The notes beneath the pieces were generated by a model. The model did not search any database, was not told the DNA's origin, and saw only the letters and a list, made by a program, of their open reading frames with translations. From an uncultured Ruminiclostridium sp. (lineage in GTDB: Bacteria; Bacillota; Clostridia; Oscillospirales; Ruminococcaceae): a stretch of DNA of 64,000 bases. Below, piece after piece: positions 1 through 7,739 of the stretch. The stretch is from positions 124,001-188,000 of the forward strand of contig CANRGJ010000001.1 of NCBI GenBank assembly GCA_947630175.1, in the 5' to 3' direction. Position numbers and translations under genes: made by a program. The first letter of the stretch is position 1, and the number at the start of each line of letters is the position of its first letter.

Positions 1-94
1 CAGGCAGATTATCTATGACCACGCCTATTGCAGGACCGTGAGATTCGCCGAAAACAGACAGTGAGATTTTCCCCAGCTCAATCGTTGATGACAT
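1..94 (-). CDS. aroC: Chorismate synthase, N-terminal part (runs off the window)
   Basis: Only the first 31 codons are present. Read on the minus strand they give MSSTIELGKISLSVFGESHG, the conserved start of chorismate synthase with the GESHG motif. The enzyme makes chorismate from EPSP, the last step of the shikimate pathway, with reduced FMN. The ATG at 94 lies inside the end of aroA, so the two genes overlap by 17 bp in different frames and are probably translationally coupled. The ORF is too short for the supplied track. Confidence 0.9.
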   Translation of the reverse strand, partial: MSSTIELGKISLSVFGESHGPAIGVVIDNLP

Positions 95-1292
95 CTGTTT
101 TACCTCCCAATGACTTAAAATCTTCAAAGAATTTCGGATAGGACTTGCTTACGCATTCTGCTCCGTTTATTATAACAGGTTCTGTCGCTCTGGTGGAAGC
201 GATTGTCAAAGACATAGCTATTCTATGATCAACATAAGCGTCGCATATTCCGCCGTGCAAAGAGTCCACTCCTTCAATAGTAAGGCTGTCGGAATTTTCA
301 GTTATTTTTGCTCCCAATTTGTTTAATTCCTGAGCAGTAACTGCTAGTCTGTCACATTCTTTCAGCCGTAGCCTGCCACAGTTGGTGATATGGGAAACGC
401 CTTTTGAAAATGTGGCAAGCACGGCGAGTATGGGAACGATATCGGGAATTTGAGAGGCGTCTACGTCAAAAGCGGTTCCTTTTGACTGCTCCACGATGTC
501 AATAATAGCCTTGTCACCCTGCATACTGTCTTTATTCAGCCCATCTATCTCAATATTTGAGCCGATAGCGTTTGCCACAACGTAAAATGCGGCGTTAGAC
601 ATATCCGCTTCAACAAAGGTGTTGCAGGACTTATACTTCTGTTTTCCTTTAACAAAAAAGCCTTTATCTGTTTTTTCTACAATAACGCCGAAGTCATTCA
701 ACGCCTTTACTGTTATGTCAACATATGATTTTGATTGTAACGGCGTTGTGATTACGATCTCGCTGTCTCCGTCAAGCAAGGGAAGTGCGAACAGCAGTCC
801 ACTGATGAATTGCGAGGAAATATCTCCCGCGATCGTGTATGTACCCGCTTTAAGCTGACCTGAAAATTTGTACGGCATTGTTTTTGTTTCAAAGACTATG
901 CCTTTTTTCGATAATTCGGTAAAATAAGGTGTGATAGGTCTTTCAGGAAGCTTAGCCCTTCCTGAAAAAATGGAATCACAGCCCAACGCTGCGGCAACAG
1001 GAATAAGAAATCTTAATGTTGACCCGCTTTCAAAGCAATCGGCAAATATCTGTCGGTTTGCTTTTTTTCCGATACCTTGAACAACGGTATCATCATTTTC
1101 TTTTGTTATTTTTGCGCCCATAGCGGTCAAAATCCCCGCAGTTGCTGCTGTATCGTCACATTCCAACAGATTTTTTATGACCGAAGTCCCGTCGGCAAGA
1201 GCCGAGCATATCAGCATACGGTGGGAAATATTCTTTGCAGAAGGCGCAAGGACCTTGCCTGAAAGCTTTGAAGGTTCTATTCTGATATTCAT
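78..1292 (-). CDS. aroA: 3-phosphoshikimate 1-carboxyvinyltransferase (EPSP synthase)
   Basis: This 404-residue protein joins shikimate-3-phosphate and phosphoenolpyruvate to make EPSP. Family motifs are visible: SAKNISHRMLICSALADG near the start (substrate-binding Lys/Ser/Arg region), ESGSTLRFLIPV around residue 90 and RLRLKECDRL around residue 300, which carries conserved catalytic Glu/Arg. It is slightly shorter than the usual ~425-430 residues but complete at both ends. The start overlaps the end of aroB by 4 bp and the end overlaps aroC by 17 bp, so this is a tightly packed chorismate operon transcribed from the promoter near 3630. Confidence 0.95.
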   Translation of the reverse strand: MNIRIEPSKLSGKVLAPSAKNISHRMLICSALADGTSVIKNLLECDDTAATAGILTAMGAKITKENDDTVVQGIGKKANRQIFADCFESGSTLRFLIPVAAALGCDSIFSGRAKLPERPITPYFTELSKKGIVFETKTMPYKFSGQLKAGTYTIAGDISSQFISGLLFALPLLDGDSEIVITTPLQSKSYVDITVKALNDFGVIVEKTDKGFFVKGKQKYKSCNTFVEADMSNAAFYVVANAIGSNIEIDGLNKDSMQGDKAIIDIVEQSKGTAFDVDASQIPDIVPILAVLATFSKGVSHITNCGRLRLKECDRLAVTAQELNKLGAKITENSDSLTIEGVDSLHGGICDAYVDHRIAMSLTIASTRATEPVIINGAECVSKSYPKFFEDFKSLGGKTDVIND

Positions 1293-2341
1293 ACATTCTC
1301 CAGAAATTTTCTGTATTCGTCAAGTTTGAGAGTTTTTATTTCACATTCCCCCACGTCAGTGCAAAGAATTATTCTTATAGTATCTGACGTTCTTTTTTTA
1401 TCTTCAATTGAAAGGGAATAAATATCCTGAGCCGAAATATCCAGAGTATACGGCAGGGAATTGATCTCAAGACATTTTTTCAGCTCCTGCGTTGTTCCTG
1501 CCTGAACAAGTCCCTGTTTTTCCGCAGCGTTCGTTATCATATACATTCCGATGGATACGGCTTTTCCGTGAGATATCTGCCCGTAACCCAGATATTTTTC
1601 TATTGCGTGCCCGAAAGTATGACCGAAGTTAAGTATCATTCTTTCTCCCGTATCATGCTCGTCCGCCTCCACAACATCACGTTTTATACTGATACATTCC
1701 GTGATGATGTCCTCAAGAATATTATGTGCGTTTTCGCTGCACAGCTTTTGGAACAATGATTTTGAACGGATCATTCCGTACTTTACCACTTCACCCATTC
1801 CGTCGGCAAATATTTCGTCAGATAATGTAGAAAGCACATCGGTGTCCGCTATTACCATAACAGGCTGCTTGAAAGCTCCTACTAGATTTTTTCCGGCGTC
1901 AATGTTGACGGCTGTTTTTCCGCCTACCGAGCTGTCCACCTGCGCCAGAAGCGTTGTGGGTATCTGAACATAATCTATCCCCCTCAGATACGACGCAGCG
2001 CAAAATCCCGTCAGATCTCCCACAACTCCTCCGCCAAGCACAATGATGAAATCTGAGCGAGTAATATCGTTTTCTGAAAGAAAATTATATATTTTTATAA
2101 GCTGTTCGTGGGACTTTGACGTTTCTCCGTTGGGGACTACAAATTTTGCAACGCTGAAGCCACTTTTTTCAAGAGCGCTTGTCGTTTCCTCACCATACAA
2201 CTTGTCCACAATATCGTCTGTCACCACAGCGCATTTGCGTGATCTGACTACTGTTGAGATCAGCTCTCCGCACTGCTCCAACAATCCTTTTCCCACCAGA
2301 ACATCATATTTTGTACTGGTGTTTACCGTTATTTTTTTCAT
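1289..2341 (-). CDS. aroB: 3-dehydroquinate synthase
   Basis: This 350-residue protein converts DAHP to 3-dehydroquinate using NAD and a divalent metal. The NAD-binding motif LGGGVVGDLTGFCAASYLRG is near residue 100, followed by PTTLLAQVDSSVGGKTAVN. The metal-binding histidines lie in NFGHTFGHAIE and SHGKAVSIGM. Length is normal for the family. It overlaps the DAHP synthase gene upstream and aroA downstream by 4 bp each, consistent with coupled translation in one aromatic operon. Confidence 0.95.
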   Translation of the reverse strand: MKKITVNTSTKYDVLVGKGLLEQCGELISTVVRSRKCAVVTDDIVDKLYGEETTSALEKSGFSVAKFVVPNGETSKSHEQLIKIYNFLSENDITRSDFIIVLGGGVVGDLTGFCAASYLRGIDYVQIPTTLLAQVDSSVGGKTAVNIDAGKNLVGAFKQPVMVIADTDVLSTLSDEIFADGMGEVVKYGMIRSKSLFQKLCSENAHNILEDIITECISIKRDVVEADEHDTGERMILNFGHTFGHAIEKYLGYGQISHGKAVSIGMYMITNAAEKQGLVQAGTTQELKKCLEINSLPYTLDISAQDIYSLSIEDKKRTSDTIRIILCTDVGECEIKTLKLDEYRKFLENV

Positions 2342-3360
2342 TCCAGAGTACCGACTTTCTTATCCAGGACTGAAGCTATCTGCCTGCACTTGTCCATACA
2401 GCTTGCAAAATGCTTCGGAGTAAGGGACTGTGCGCCGTCGCAAAGCGCCTTCTGCGGATTGTTGTGTACTTCGATTATAAGTCCGTCAGCCCCTGCCGCA
2501 ACAGCTGCCATTGACATAGGCTCTACAAGCTCGTATTTTCCGGTGGCGTGGCTTGGATCTACGATAACGGGCAGGTGAGTAAGAGTTTTCAAAACAGGAA
2601 CAGCGGAAATATCAAGAGTATTTCTTGTCTGCGTTTCAAACGTTCTTATCCCTCTTTCGCAAAGGATTATATTCGGGTTTCCACCTGCAAATATATATTC
2701 CGCAGACATAAGCAGTTCTTCAATGGTATTGGCAAGCCCGCGCTTGAGCAGTATCGGCTTGCTACATTTACCCAGCTCTTTAAGCATTTCAAAGTTCTGC
2801 ATATTTCTTGCGCCGACCTGTATGATATCCACATCGTCAAACAGATCAAGGTGCGACAATGACATAAGCTCGGTAACGATAGGCAGACCTGTTGCCTTTT
2901 TTGCTTTAAGAAACAGTTTTAGACCCTCGTCACGCAAGCCTTGGAAGGAGTAAGGCGACGTTCTCGGTTTGAACGCTCCTCCTCGGAGAAAGTTTGCGCC
3001 TGCCGCTTTTACCTGCATGCAGGTATCTACTATCTGTTCCTCAGTTTCGATAGAACAAGGACCTGCGATAACAGCTACGTTTCCATCGCCTATAAGTGAG
3101 CCGCTGACGTTTATCACCGTATTTTCAGGGTGGAACTTTCTATTAACTCCCTTATAAGGCTCCTGGACACGTTGAACGGATTCAACTATCTCCTGCGCCT
3201 CGATCGCCTCCATATCTACCTTATGGGTATCCCCGATAAGACCGAGAATGGTGGTGTGCGCGCCTTTTACTTCATTTATTCTGATATTCTGCGCTTCAAG
3301 CCCTCGGCAAAGGGCGTCTACCTCTTCTTTAGGCGCTCCGTTTTTAAGAATAATGATCAT
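2338..3360 (-). CDS. aroF: 3-deoxy-7-phosphoheptulonate (DAHP) synthase, AroF/AroG type with N-terminal regulatory domain
   Basis: First enzyme of the shikimate pathway, condensing phosphoenolpyruvate with erythrose-4-phosphate. The catalytic barrel shows GPCSIETEEQI, LRGGAFKPRTSPYSFQG and VDPSHATGK. About 90 residues precede it (MIIILKNGAPKEEVDAL onward) and resemble the ferredoxin-like feedback domain of the Thermotoga/Bacillus type. The ORF track starts at 3414, but I choose ATG 3360 (340 residues) because AAAGGAA sits just upstream and the extra 18 residues fall in the leader RNA. The attenuator with an aromatic leader peptide lies directly upstream, so the operon is probably controlled by aromatic amino acid supply. 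Confidence 0.93.
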   Translation of the reverse strand: MIIILKNGAPKEEVDALCRGLEAQNIRINEVKGAHTTILGLIGDTHKVDMEAIEAQEIVESVQRVQEPYKGVNRKFHPENTVINVSGSLIGDGNVAVIAGPCSIETEEQIVDTCMQVKAAGANFLRGGAFKPRTSPYSFQGLRDEGLKLFLKAKKATGLPIVTELMSLSHLDLFDDVDIIQVGARNMQNFEMLKELGKCSKPILLKRGLANTIEELLMSAEYIFAGGNPNIILCERGIRTFETQTRNTLDISAVPVLKTLTHLPVIVDPSHATGKYELVEPMSMAAVAAGADGLIIEVHNNPQKALCDGAQSLTPKHFASCMDKCRQIASVLDKKVGTLE

Positions 3361-3399
3361 TTTGAAATTCCTTTCTATATTTACTTTAAAATTTAACAA

Positions 3400-3430
3400 A
3401 TAAAAAACCTGCACCGTTGAGATGCAGGTC
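3400..3430 (-). terminator. Attenuator terminator hairpin in the DAHP synthase leader
   Basis: On the minus strand a 7-bp stem ACCTGCA/TGCAGGT with a 9-base loop is followed by a run of T. It lies between the leader-peptide stop codon (3464) and the DAHP synthase start (3360), which is where a transcription attenuator would sit. Confidence 0.8.
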
Positions 3431-3463
3431 CATAAGCTCGTATATTACTCGCCGAAATGTCCT

Positions 3464-3568
3464 TTACACCGCAACCTTATTTTTGGCACAGAAAAAATAC
3501 TTGTAGCTAAAGTAAAAGCCCAAGCTGCTAAACCAAAATATAAAGGAAGCAGTAAAAAGGTTCAACAT
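3464..3568 (-). CDS. Aromatic-rich leader peptide of the DAHP synthase operon
   Basis: A 34-codon ORF begins at ATG 3568 with GGAG eight bases upstream and ends at TAA 3464-3466. Twelve of 34 residues are aromatic (8 Phe, 3 Tyr, 1 Trp), including the runs FIFWF and GFYFSYKYFF. It sits between a strong promoter (3603-3631) and an intrinsic terminator (3400-3430) ahead of the DAHP synthase gene. By analogy with the pheA and trp leaders of enteric bacteria, ribosome stalling at these codons when Phe/Tyr run short would favour an antiterminator. The sequence GGTTGCGGT before the stop could pair imperfectly with the 5' arm of the terminator. The ORF is absent from the supplied track because of its size. 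Confidence 0.75.
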   Translation of the reverse strand: MLNLFTASFIFWFSSLGFYFSYKYFFCAKNKVAV

Positions 3569-3602
3569 AGTTTTCTCCGACAATAAAAAATATTACTTTT
3601 AC

Positions 3603-3631
3603 ATTTTAACGCAGCAGGAGAAATTTGTCAA
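3603..3631 (-). promoter_or_regulatory. Promoter of the aromatic operon
   Basis: TTGACA (3626-3631) and TAAAAT (3603-3608) are separated by exactly 17 bases on the minus strand. They lie about 35 bases upstream of the leader-peptide ATG, placing the leader peptide in the transcript. Confidence 0.75.
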
Positions 3632-3664
3632 GCATTTTTTATAAAAATTAAAGTTATCAATACA

Positions 3665-3693
3665 TTGAATTTTGCTTTTATGTATGATATAAT
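3665..3693 (+). promoter_or_regulatory. Promoter of the dnaD-like/dnaC-like pair
   Basis: TTGAAT (3665-3670), 17-base spacer, TATAAT (3688-3693). It is 33 bases upstream of the DnaD-like gene and divergent from the aromatic operon promoter. Confidence 0.7.
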
Positions 3694-3725
3694 AATTACA
3701 TAAAATTTTTGAGGCGGAATGTTTA

Positions 3726-4706
3726 ATGGGCTTTAAAATAAATCTTGGCGTTTGGAACGGCATTTTCTGCGTTCCAAACGATGTTGCGGACAATTGCCTG
3801 AAGCTCGCAGGCGGAAATGACCTGAAGGTTTTACTTTATCTTTTGAGGAATTCCGGCAGAGATGAAGATGTAAGCGATATGGCGGGAAAGCTTTTACTGG
3901 ATAAAGAGCAGATAGAGGAAAGCGTGAATTTTTGGGTGCAGCGGGGGATACTTGAAATTAGCGGTACAGGTGAGCTTATTCCTTCACGAACTATGGCTGA
4001 CGGTGCAAGTATTTCTTCTGAACACAGCCATAGAAGCTCATCGCATATAAGAAGGATAGAGCTTGAAAAAACTCCTGATTTTGCGCCTGCGGAAATAGCC
4101 GCAACGATAAAAGACGAAAAGGAAACGGAATATCTTTTCAAGCACTGTGAGGCGCTTTATGGCAGACCGTTAAAGCACAACGAGCAGAGAACGCTTATGC
4201 TTATTCTTGAAGATGCCTGCTTATCGGTTGAAGTGGCAATGATATTGATAGACTACTGCTTTTCTGTCAACAAAGCAACGCCCGCATATATGAGAACACT
4301 TGCTCTGGATTGGGCAAACTCGGATATAGATACTCTTGAAAAAGCTGAGCTTAAAGCGTCAGAGCTTAAAGCCATGAACGACGCCGTAGGCAGATTTAAG
4401 AAAATGTTTGAGGTTTCGTCAGCTTTTTCCAAGCAACAGCGTGAATACATTGAAAAGTGGGCAATTACATACAAATTTAGCGACGAAATGATAAACGAAG
4501 CTTATCAGCGCACAATGGACGGAACAGGAAAGCTGACTTTTAAATATATGGATAAAATACTGGAAAATTGGCATTCAAAGGGCATTATTTCAATGGAGCA
4601 AATACCGTCAGATAATAAATCTGATAAAAAATCTTCAAGCGACAAAGGGGAAAATTCTTCGCTGGATCTGGAAAAACTCCAACGGCTTGTTACAGATGAA
4701 ATATAG
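3726..4706 (+). CDS. dnaD: DnaD-domain replication initiation protein
   Basis: A 326-residue soluble protein. The N-terminal third resembles a winged-helix DnaD/DnaB N domain (NDLKVLLYLLRNSG and a short helix-turn-helix at SDMAGKLLLDKEQIEESVNFW). Two C-terminal DnaD/DnaB (DDBH2) repeats follow: HCEALYGRPLKHNEQRTLM near 140 and YIEKWAITYKFSDEMINEAYQRTMD near 240, which ends in KYMDKILENW. Such proteins help load the replicative helicase at the origin or at stalled forks. The next gene, 14 bp downstream, encodes a helicase-loader ATPase, matching the DnaB/DnaD-DnaI pairing in Firmicutes. The C-terminal ~30 residues are Ser/Lys-rich and probably disordered. Confidence 0.85.
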   Translation: MGFKINLGVWNGIFCVPNDVADNCLKLAGGNDLKVLLYLLRNSGRDEDVSDMAGKLLLDKEQIEESVNFWVQRGILEISGTGELIPSRTMADGASISSEHSHRSSSHIRRIELEKTPDFAPAEIAATIKDEKETEYLFKHCEALYGRPLKHNEQRTLMLILEDACLSVEVAMILIDYCFSVNKATPAYMRTLALDWANSDIDTLEKAELKASELKAMNDAVGRFKKMFEVSSAFSKQQREYIEKWAITYKFSDEMINEAYQRTMDGTGKLTFKYMDKILENWHSKGIISMEQIPSDNKSDKKSSSDKGENSSLDLEKLQRLVTDEI

Positions 4707-4720
4707 AAACGGAGAAAGGT

Positions 4721-5701
4721 ATGGGTCACTTAAAAAAGTATTACATAATGGCGGAAAATGAGCTTAACCGCCGCCGCACCTTAAATCACGAAATTCAGCA
4801 ATCACACATAGCAGAGGCGGAAAAAGCTATACCCGAGCTTTCCGCTTTGCGAAAGAAACTGTCGGCAAGCGGTGCCAAGCTATCCTCCATATTGATTTCA
4901 GGAGGAGATATTACAAAGAAATTACAGCAGATAGCTGATGAAAATATTTCCGTAAGCAGGCAAATAAAGGAGCTTTTGGTAAAAAACGGATATTCTCCGG
5001 ATTATCTTGAGCCCGTATACAGTTGCACAAAGTGTAATGACACCGGTATTTATGAAAATGAGAGATGTTCATGTTTTTTAAATGATGTGAAAAAGTTTCA
5101 ATGTGCTGATTTAAATGCTTCTTCCGCTATGAATCTATGTTCTTTTGATACTTTTGAACTGAGCTTTTATTCCGCAAAAGCTGACTCCAATGGTGTTGTA
5201 TCTCACGACAGAATGGAAAAAATATTTAATTATTGTACTGAGTATGCACGGGACTTTCATCTCCCTGTCAGCGGGATACTTATGCTTGGAGGAACGGGTT
5301 TGGGTAAGACTCATTTATCGCTTGCCATAGGCAGGGAAGTGATAAATAACGGTTACAGCGTGATTTACGGTTCTGCGCCTGATCTTTTCAACCAGATTGA
5401 AAAGGAACATTTTTCTTCACATGATGAAGATAATGATACTCTTCAACTTCTGAAAGAATGTGATCTGCTGATAATAGATGATCTTGGTACAGAGTTTGAG
5501 TCAAAATTTAATTATTCTACCCTTTATGATTTGATAAATACCAGAATGAACAAAGGAATACCAATCATCATCAATACAAATTATCTTCTTTCTGAAATTC
5601 AGGAAAGATACAGCGGAAGAATAATTTCAAGACTGGCAACAATGAAAATACTGCCTTTTTGCGGCGAGGACATCAGGCTGATGAAAAAAGCTGAATTTTG
5701 A
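4721..5701 (+). CDS. dnaC: DnaC/DnaI-like helicase loader ATPase
   Basis: A 326-residue AAA+ ATPase related to DnaC, DnaI and IstB. An N-terminal coiled-coil-like stretch is followed by a zinc-binding cluster (CTKCNDTG...CSC, about residues 103-118), then Walker A GGTGLGKTHLS near 190 and Walker B LLIIDDLGTE near 250, with an arginine-containing sensor region RIISRLATM. This is the layout of Firmicute DnaI, which delivers the replicative helicase to single-stranded DNA. The start has the ribosome site GGAGAAAGG. It forms a two-gene operon with the DnaD-domain gene. IstB of transposons is unlikely because no transposase is nearby. Confidence 0.85.
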   Translation: MGHLKKYYIMAENELNRRRTLNHEIQQSHIAEAEKAIPELSALRKKLSASGAKLSSILISGGDITKKLQQIADENISVSRQIKELLVKNGYSPDYLEPVYSCTKCNDTGIYENERCSCFLNDVKKFQCADLNASSAMNLCSFDTFELSFYSAKADSNGVVSHDRMEKIFNYCTEYARDFHLPVSGILMLGGTGLGKTHLSLAIGREVINNGYSVIYGSAPDLFNQIEKEHFSSHDEDNDTLQLLKECDLLIIDDLGTEFESKFNYSTLYDLINTRMNKGIPIIINTNYLLSEIQERYSGRIISRLATMKILPFCGEDIRLMKKAEF

Positions 5702-5712
5702 TAAACATTGCG

Positions 5713-5741
5713 TTTACATTCAACTGCTTTTGTGATATAAT
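5713..5741 (+). promoter_or_regulatory. Promoter of manA
   Basis: TTTACA (5713-5718), 17-base spacer, TATAAT (5736-5741), 32 bases upstream of the manA start and just after the loader gene stop codon. Confidence 0.65.
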
Positions 5742-5773
5742 TTATTTATTCTATAATAAACGAGGAAGTTGCT

Positions 5774-6733
5774 ATGAAACTTTACCCAATGAAGCTTATT
5801 GCACCATGTAAGGATTATATATGGGGTGGAAACCGTTTGCGCAGGGAATTCGGAAAGGTGTCTGACGCAGACAAGATAGCCGAGAGCTGGGAGCTTTCCT
5901 GCCATAAGGACGGCGAAAGCGTTATTGCCAACGGCGAGTTTGCGGGAACAACGTTGTCTGCATACATTGAAAAGGCAGGAAAAGAGGTTCTTGGAATAAA
6001 TTGCGAAAAGTTTGAGTATTTTCCCATTCTTATCAAACTGATAGACGCAAAGGACAACCTTTCCGTACAGGTACACCCCAATAATGAATACGCCCTCAGA
6101 GAAGAGGGAGAATACGGCAAGACCGAAATGTGGTATATCGTGGACTGCGACTCCGACGCTGAATTGCTTTACGGCTTTAAAAACAAAATTTCCAAGGAAG
6201 AATTTGAACAGCGCATAAAGGATAATACTCTTCTTGAAGTTACAAACAGCGTCAAAGTACATAAAGGAGATGTTTTTTTCATTGAATCAGGTACTTTACA
6301 CGCCATAGGAAAAGGGATACTTATTGCAGAAATACAGCAGAATTCAAATACAACATACAGAATTTACGATTACGGAAGAGTCGGTGCAGATGGCAAACCT
6401 CGCCAGCTTCACATAAAAAAAGCAGTGGACGTGACCGAGCTTGCTCCTCCAAGATATTCAGGCAAGCCCGCAGGTGAGGAAGTTAAGAAAAACGGCTTTA
6501 CAGAGCAATTGCTTGCAGAGTGTGATTATTTCAGGGTAAAGAAGATATGTGTTGAAGAAAAATGCGAGCTTGAAGCGAACAGTACCTCGTTCAATTCAGT
6601 GCTTGTCATTGACGGCAGCGGTGAGCTTGACGGTATGGAACTTAAAAAAGGAGAAAGCTGCTTTATACCTTCAGGGTACGGCAAATATACGTTTAACGGT
6701 AAAGCAGAGCTCATACTTACCGACATCGGCTGA
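5774..6733 (+). CDS. manA: Mannose-6-phosphate isomerase, class I
   Basis: A 319-residue cupin enzyme interconverting mannose-6-phosphate and fructose-6-phosphate. The zinc-site motifs are present: SVQVHPNN near residue 98 (Gln/His), a Glu in GKTEMWYI and ESGTLHAIGKG near residue 175 (Glu/His). The length matches the short ManA form of Firmicutes. The GAGGAAG ribosome site precedes ATG 5774. The sugar-kinase gene follows 14 bp downstream, so the two probably form a small hexose-metabolism operon. Confidence 0.93.
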   Translation: MKLYPMKLIAPCKDYIWGGNRLRREFGKVSDADKIAESWELSCHKDGESVIANGEFAGTTLSAYIEKAGKEVLGINCEKFEYFPILIKLIDAKDNLSVQVHPNNEYALREEGEYGKTEMWYIVDCDSDAELLYGFKNKISKEEFEQRIKDNTLLEVTNSVKVHKGDVFFIESGTLHAIGKGILIAEIQQNSNTTYRIYDYGRVGADGKPRQLHIKKAVDVTELAPPRYSGKPAGEEVKKNGFTEQLLAECDYFRVKKICVEEKCELEANSTSFNSVLVIDGSGELDGMELKKGESCFIPSGYGKYTFNGKAELILTDIG

Positions 6734-6747
6734 GAACGGAGTTTGAA

Positions 6748-7695
6748 ATGCGTTATTCACTGGGTATAGACATAGGCGGGACAAACATTGCCGCAGGGGT
6801 TGTAGACGAAAATTACAGAATAATTTCCGAATACAAGGTCAAAACGCACAGCGACAGGAGCTATGACCTTGTCCTCGACGATATAGTTCTGGCGGGGAAA
6901 ACGGCGGTCGCCAATGCGGGAATGACTATGCAAGATATTGATAGAGCAGGACTGGGCTGTCCCGGCACCTGCAACCTTAATACAGGCATAGTAGAATACG
7001 CCAATAATCTAGGCTGGCATAACGTCCCCTTGGTAAGCTATATCAATAAAGCGTTTGGAATACCTGTTTTCTTTGAAAATGACGCAAACGCCGCAGCCTT
7101 GGGCGAATATGCCGCAGGCGCTGCAAAAGACGCAAAAAGCGCAATCGTTATTACGATAGGCACAGGACTTGGCGCAGGGATAATCATAGACGGCAAACTG
7201 TTCAGCGGTTCAAATTACGCAGGAGCTGAAATCGGTCACACTGTTATAAATGTTGACGGAGAACAATGCACCTGCGGACGAAAGGGCTGTTTTGAAGCAT
7301 ACTGTTCTGTTCCTGCTCTTATACGGTCGACAAAACAGGCAATTGAAAAATATCCTGATACTATGATGAAAGAAATATCCGAGAAGGCAGGCAAGGTAAG
7401 CGGACGAACAGCCTTTGCCGCCGCAAAGCAAGGAGATAAGGCGGGGAAAGAAGTGGTTGACACCTTTATAAAAAATCTTTCCTGCGGAATAATAAACACG
7501 ATAAACGTATTTCAGCCCGATGTCTTTTGTATCGGCGGAGGAGTGAGCAACGAGGGCGATTATCTTCTTAATCCGCTGAAAGAAAAAATCAACAGCGAAG
7601 TCTATTCCAAAAACAGCATTCATAACACTAAGATAGTTTTATGCCAGTTGGGAAATAAATCAGGAATTATAGGCGCATCACTGCTTGGTTCATAA
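6748..7695 (+). CDS. glcK: ROK-family glucokinase
   Basis: A 315-residue ATP-dependent sugar kinase. The phosphate-binding motif DIGGTNIAAGVV starts at residue 6, the catalytic Asp lies in FENDANAAALGEY near residue 112, and the ROK zinc motif CTCGRKGCFE is near residue 173. These features fit glucokinase, which makes glucose-6-phosphate in the cytoplasm. N-acetylmannosamine kinase or another ROK kinase cannot be excluded. It lies just downstream of manA, which supports a role in hexose entry into glycolysis. Confidence 0.88.
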   Translation: MRYSLGIDIGGTNIAAGVVDENYRIISEYKVKTHSDRSYDLVLDDIVLAGKTAVANAGMTMQDIDRAGLGCPGTCNLNTGIVEYANNLGWHNVPLVSYINKAFGIPVFFENDANAAALGEYAAGAAKDAKSAIVITIGTGLGAGIIIDGKLFSGSNYAGAEIGHTVINVDGEQCTCGRKGCFEAYCSVPALIRSTKQAIEKYPDTMMKEISEKAGKVSGRTAFAAAKQGDKAGKEVVDTFIKNLSCGIINTINVFQPDVFCIGGGVSNEGDYLLNPLKEKINSEVYSKNSIHNTKIVLCQLGNKSGIIGASLLGS

Positions 7696-7739
7696 AAGAT
7701 AAAAGATATATAATTACATAAATGAAAGGAATGTTGAAT

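Noticed and set aside
619-858. Plus-strand ORFs inside the aromatic operon
   Set aside because: They are shadows of aroA, aroB and the DAHP synthase gene without start signals or recognisable domains.
4721-5701. IstB-type transposition helper instead of a helicase loader
   Set aside because: There is no IstA transposase or insertion-sequence end nearby, and the adjacent DnaD-domain gene fits a replication role.
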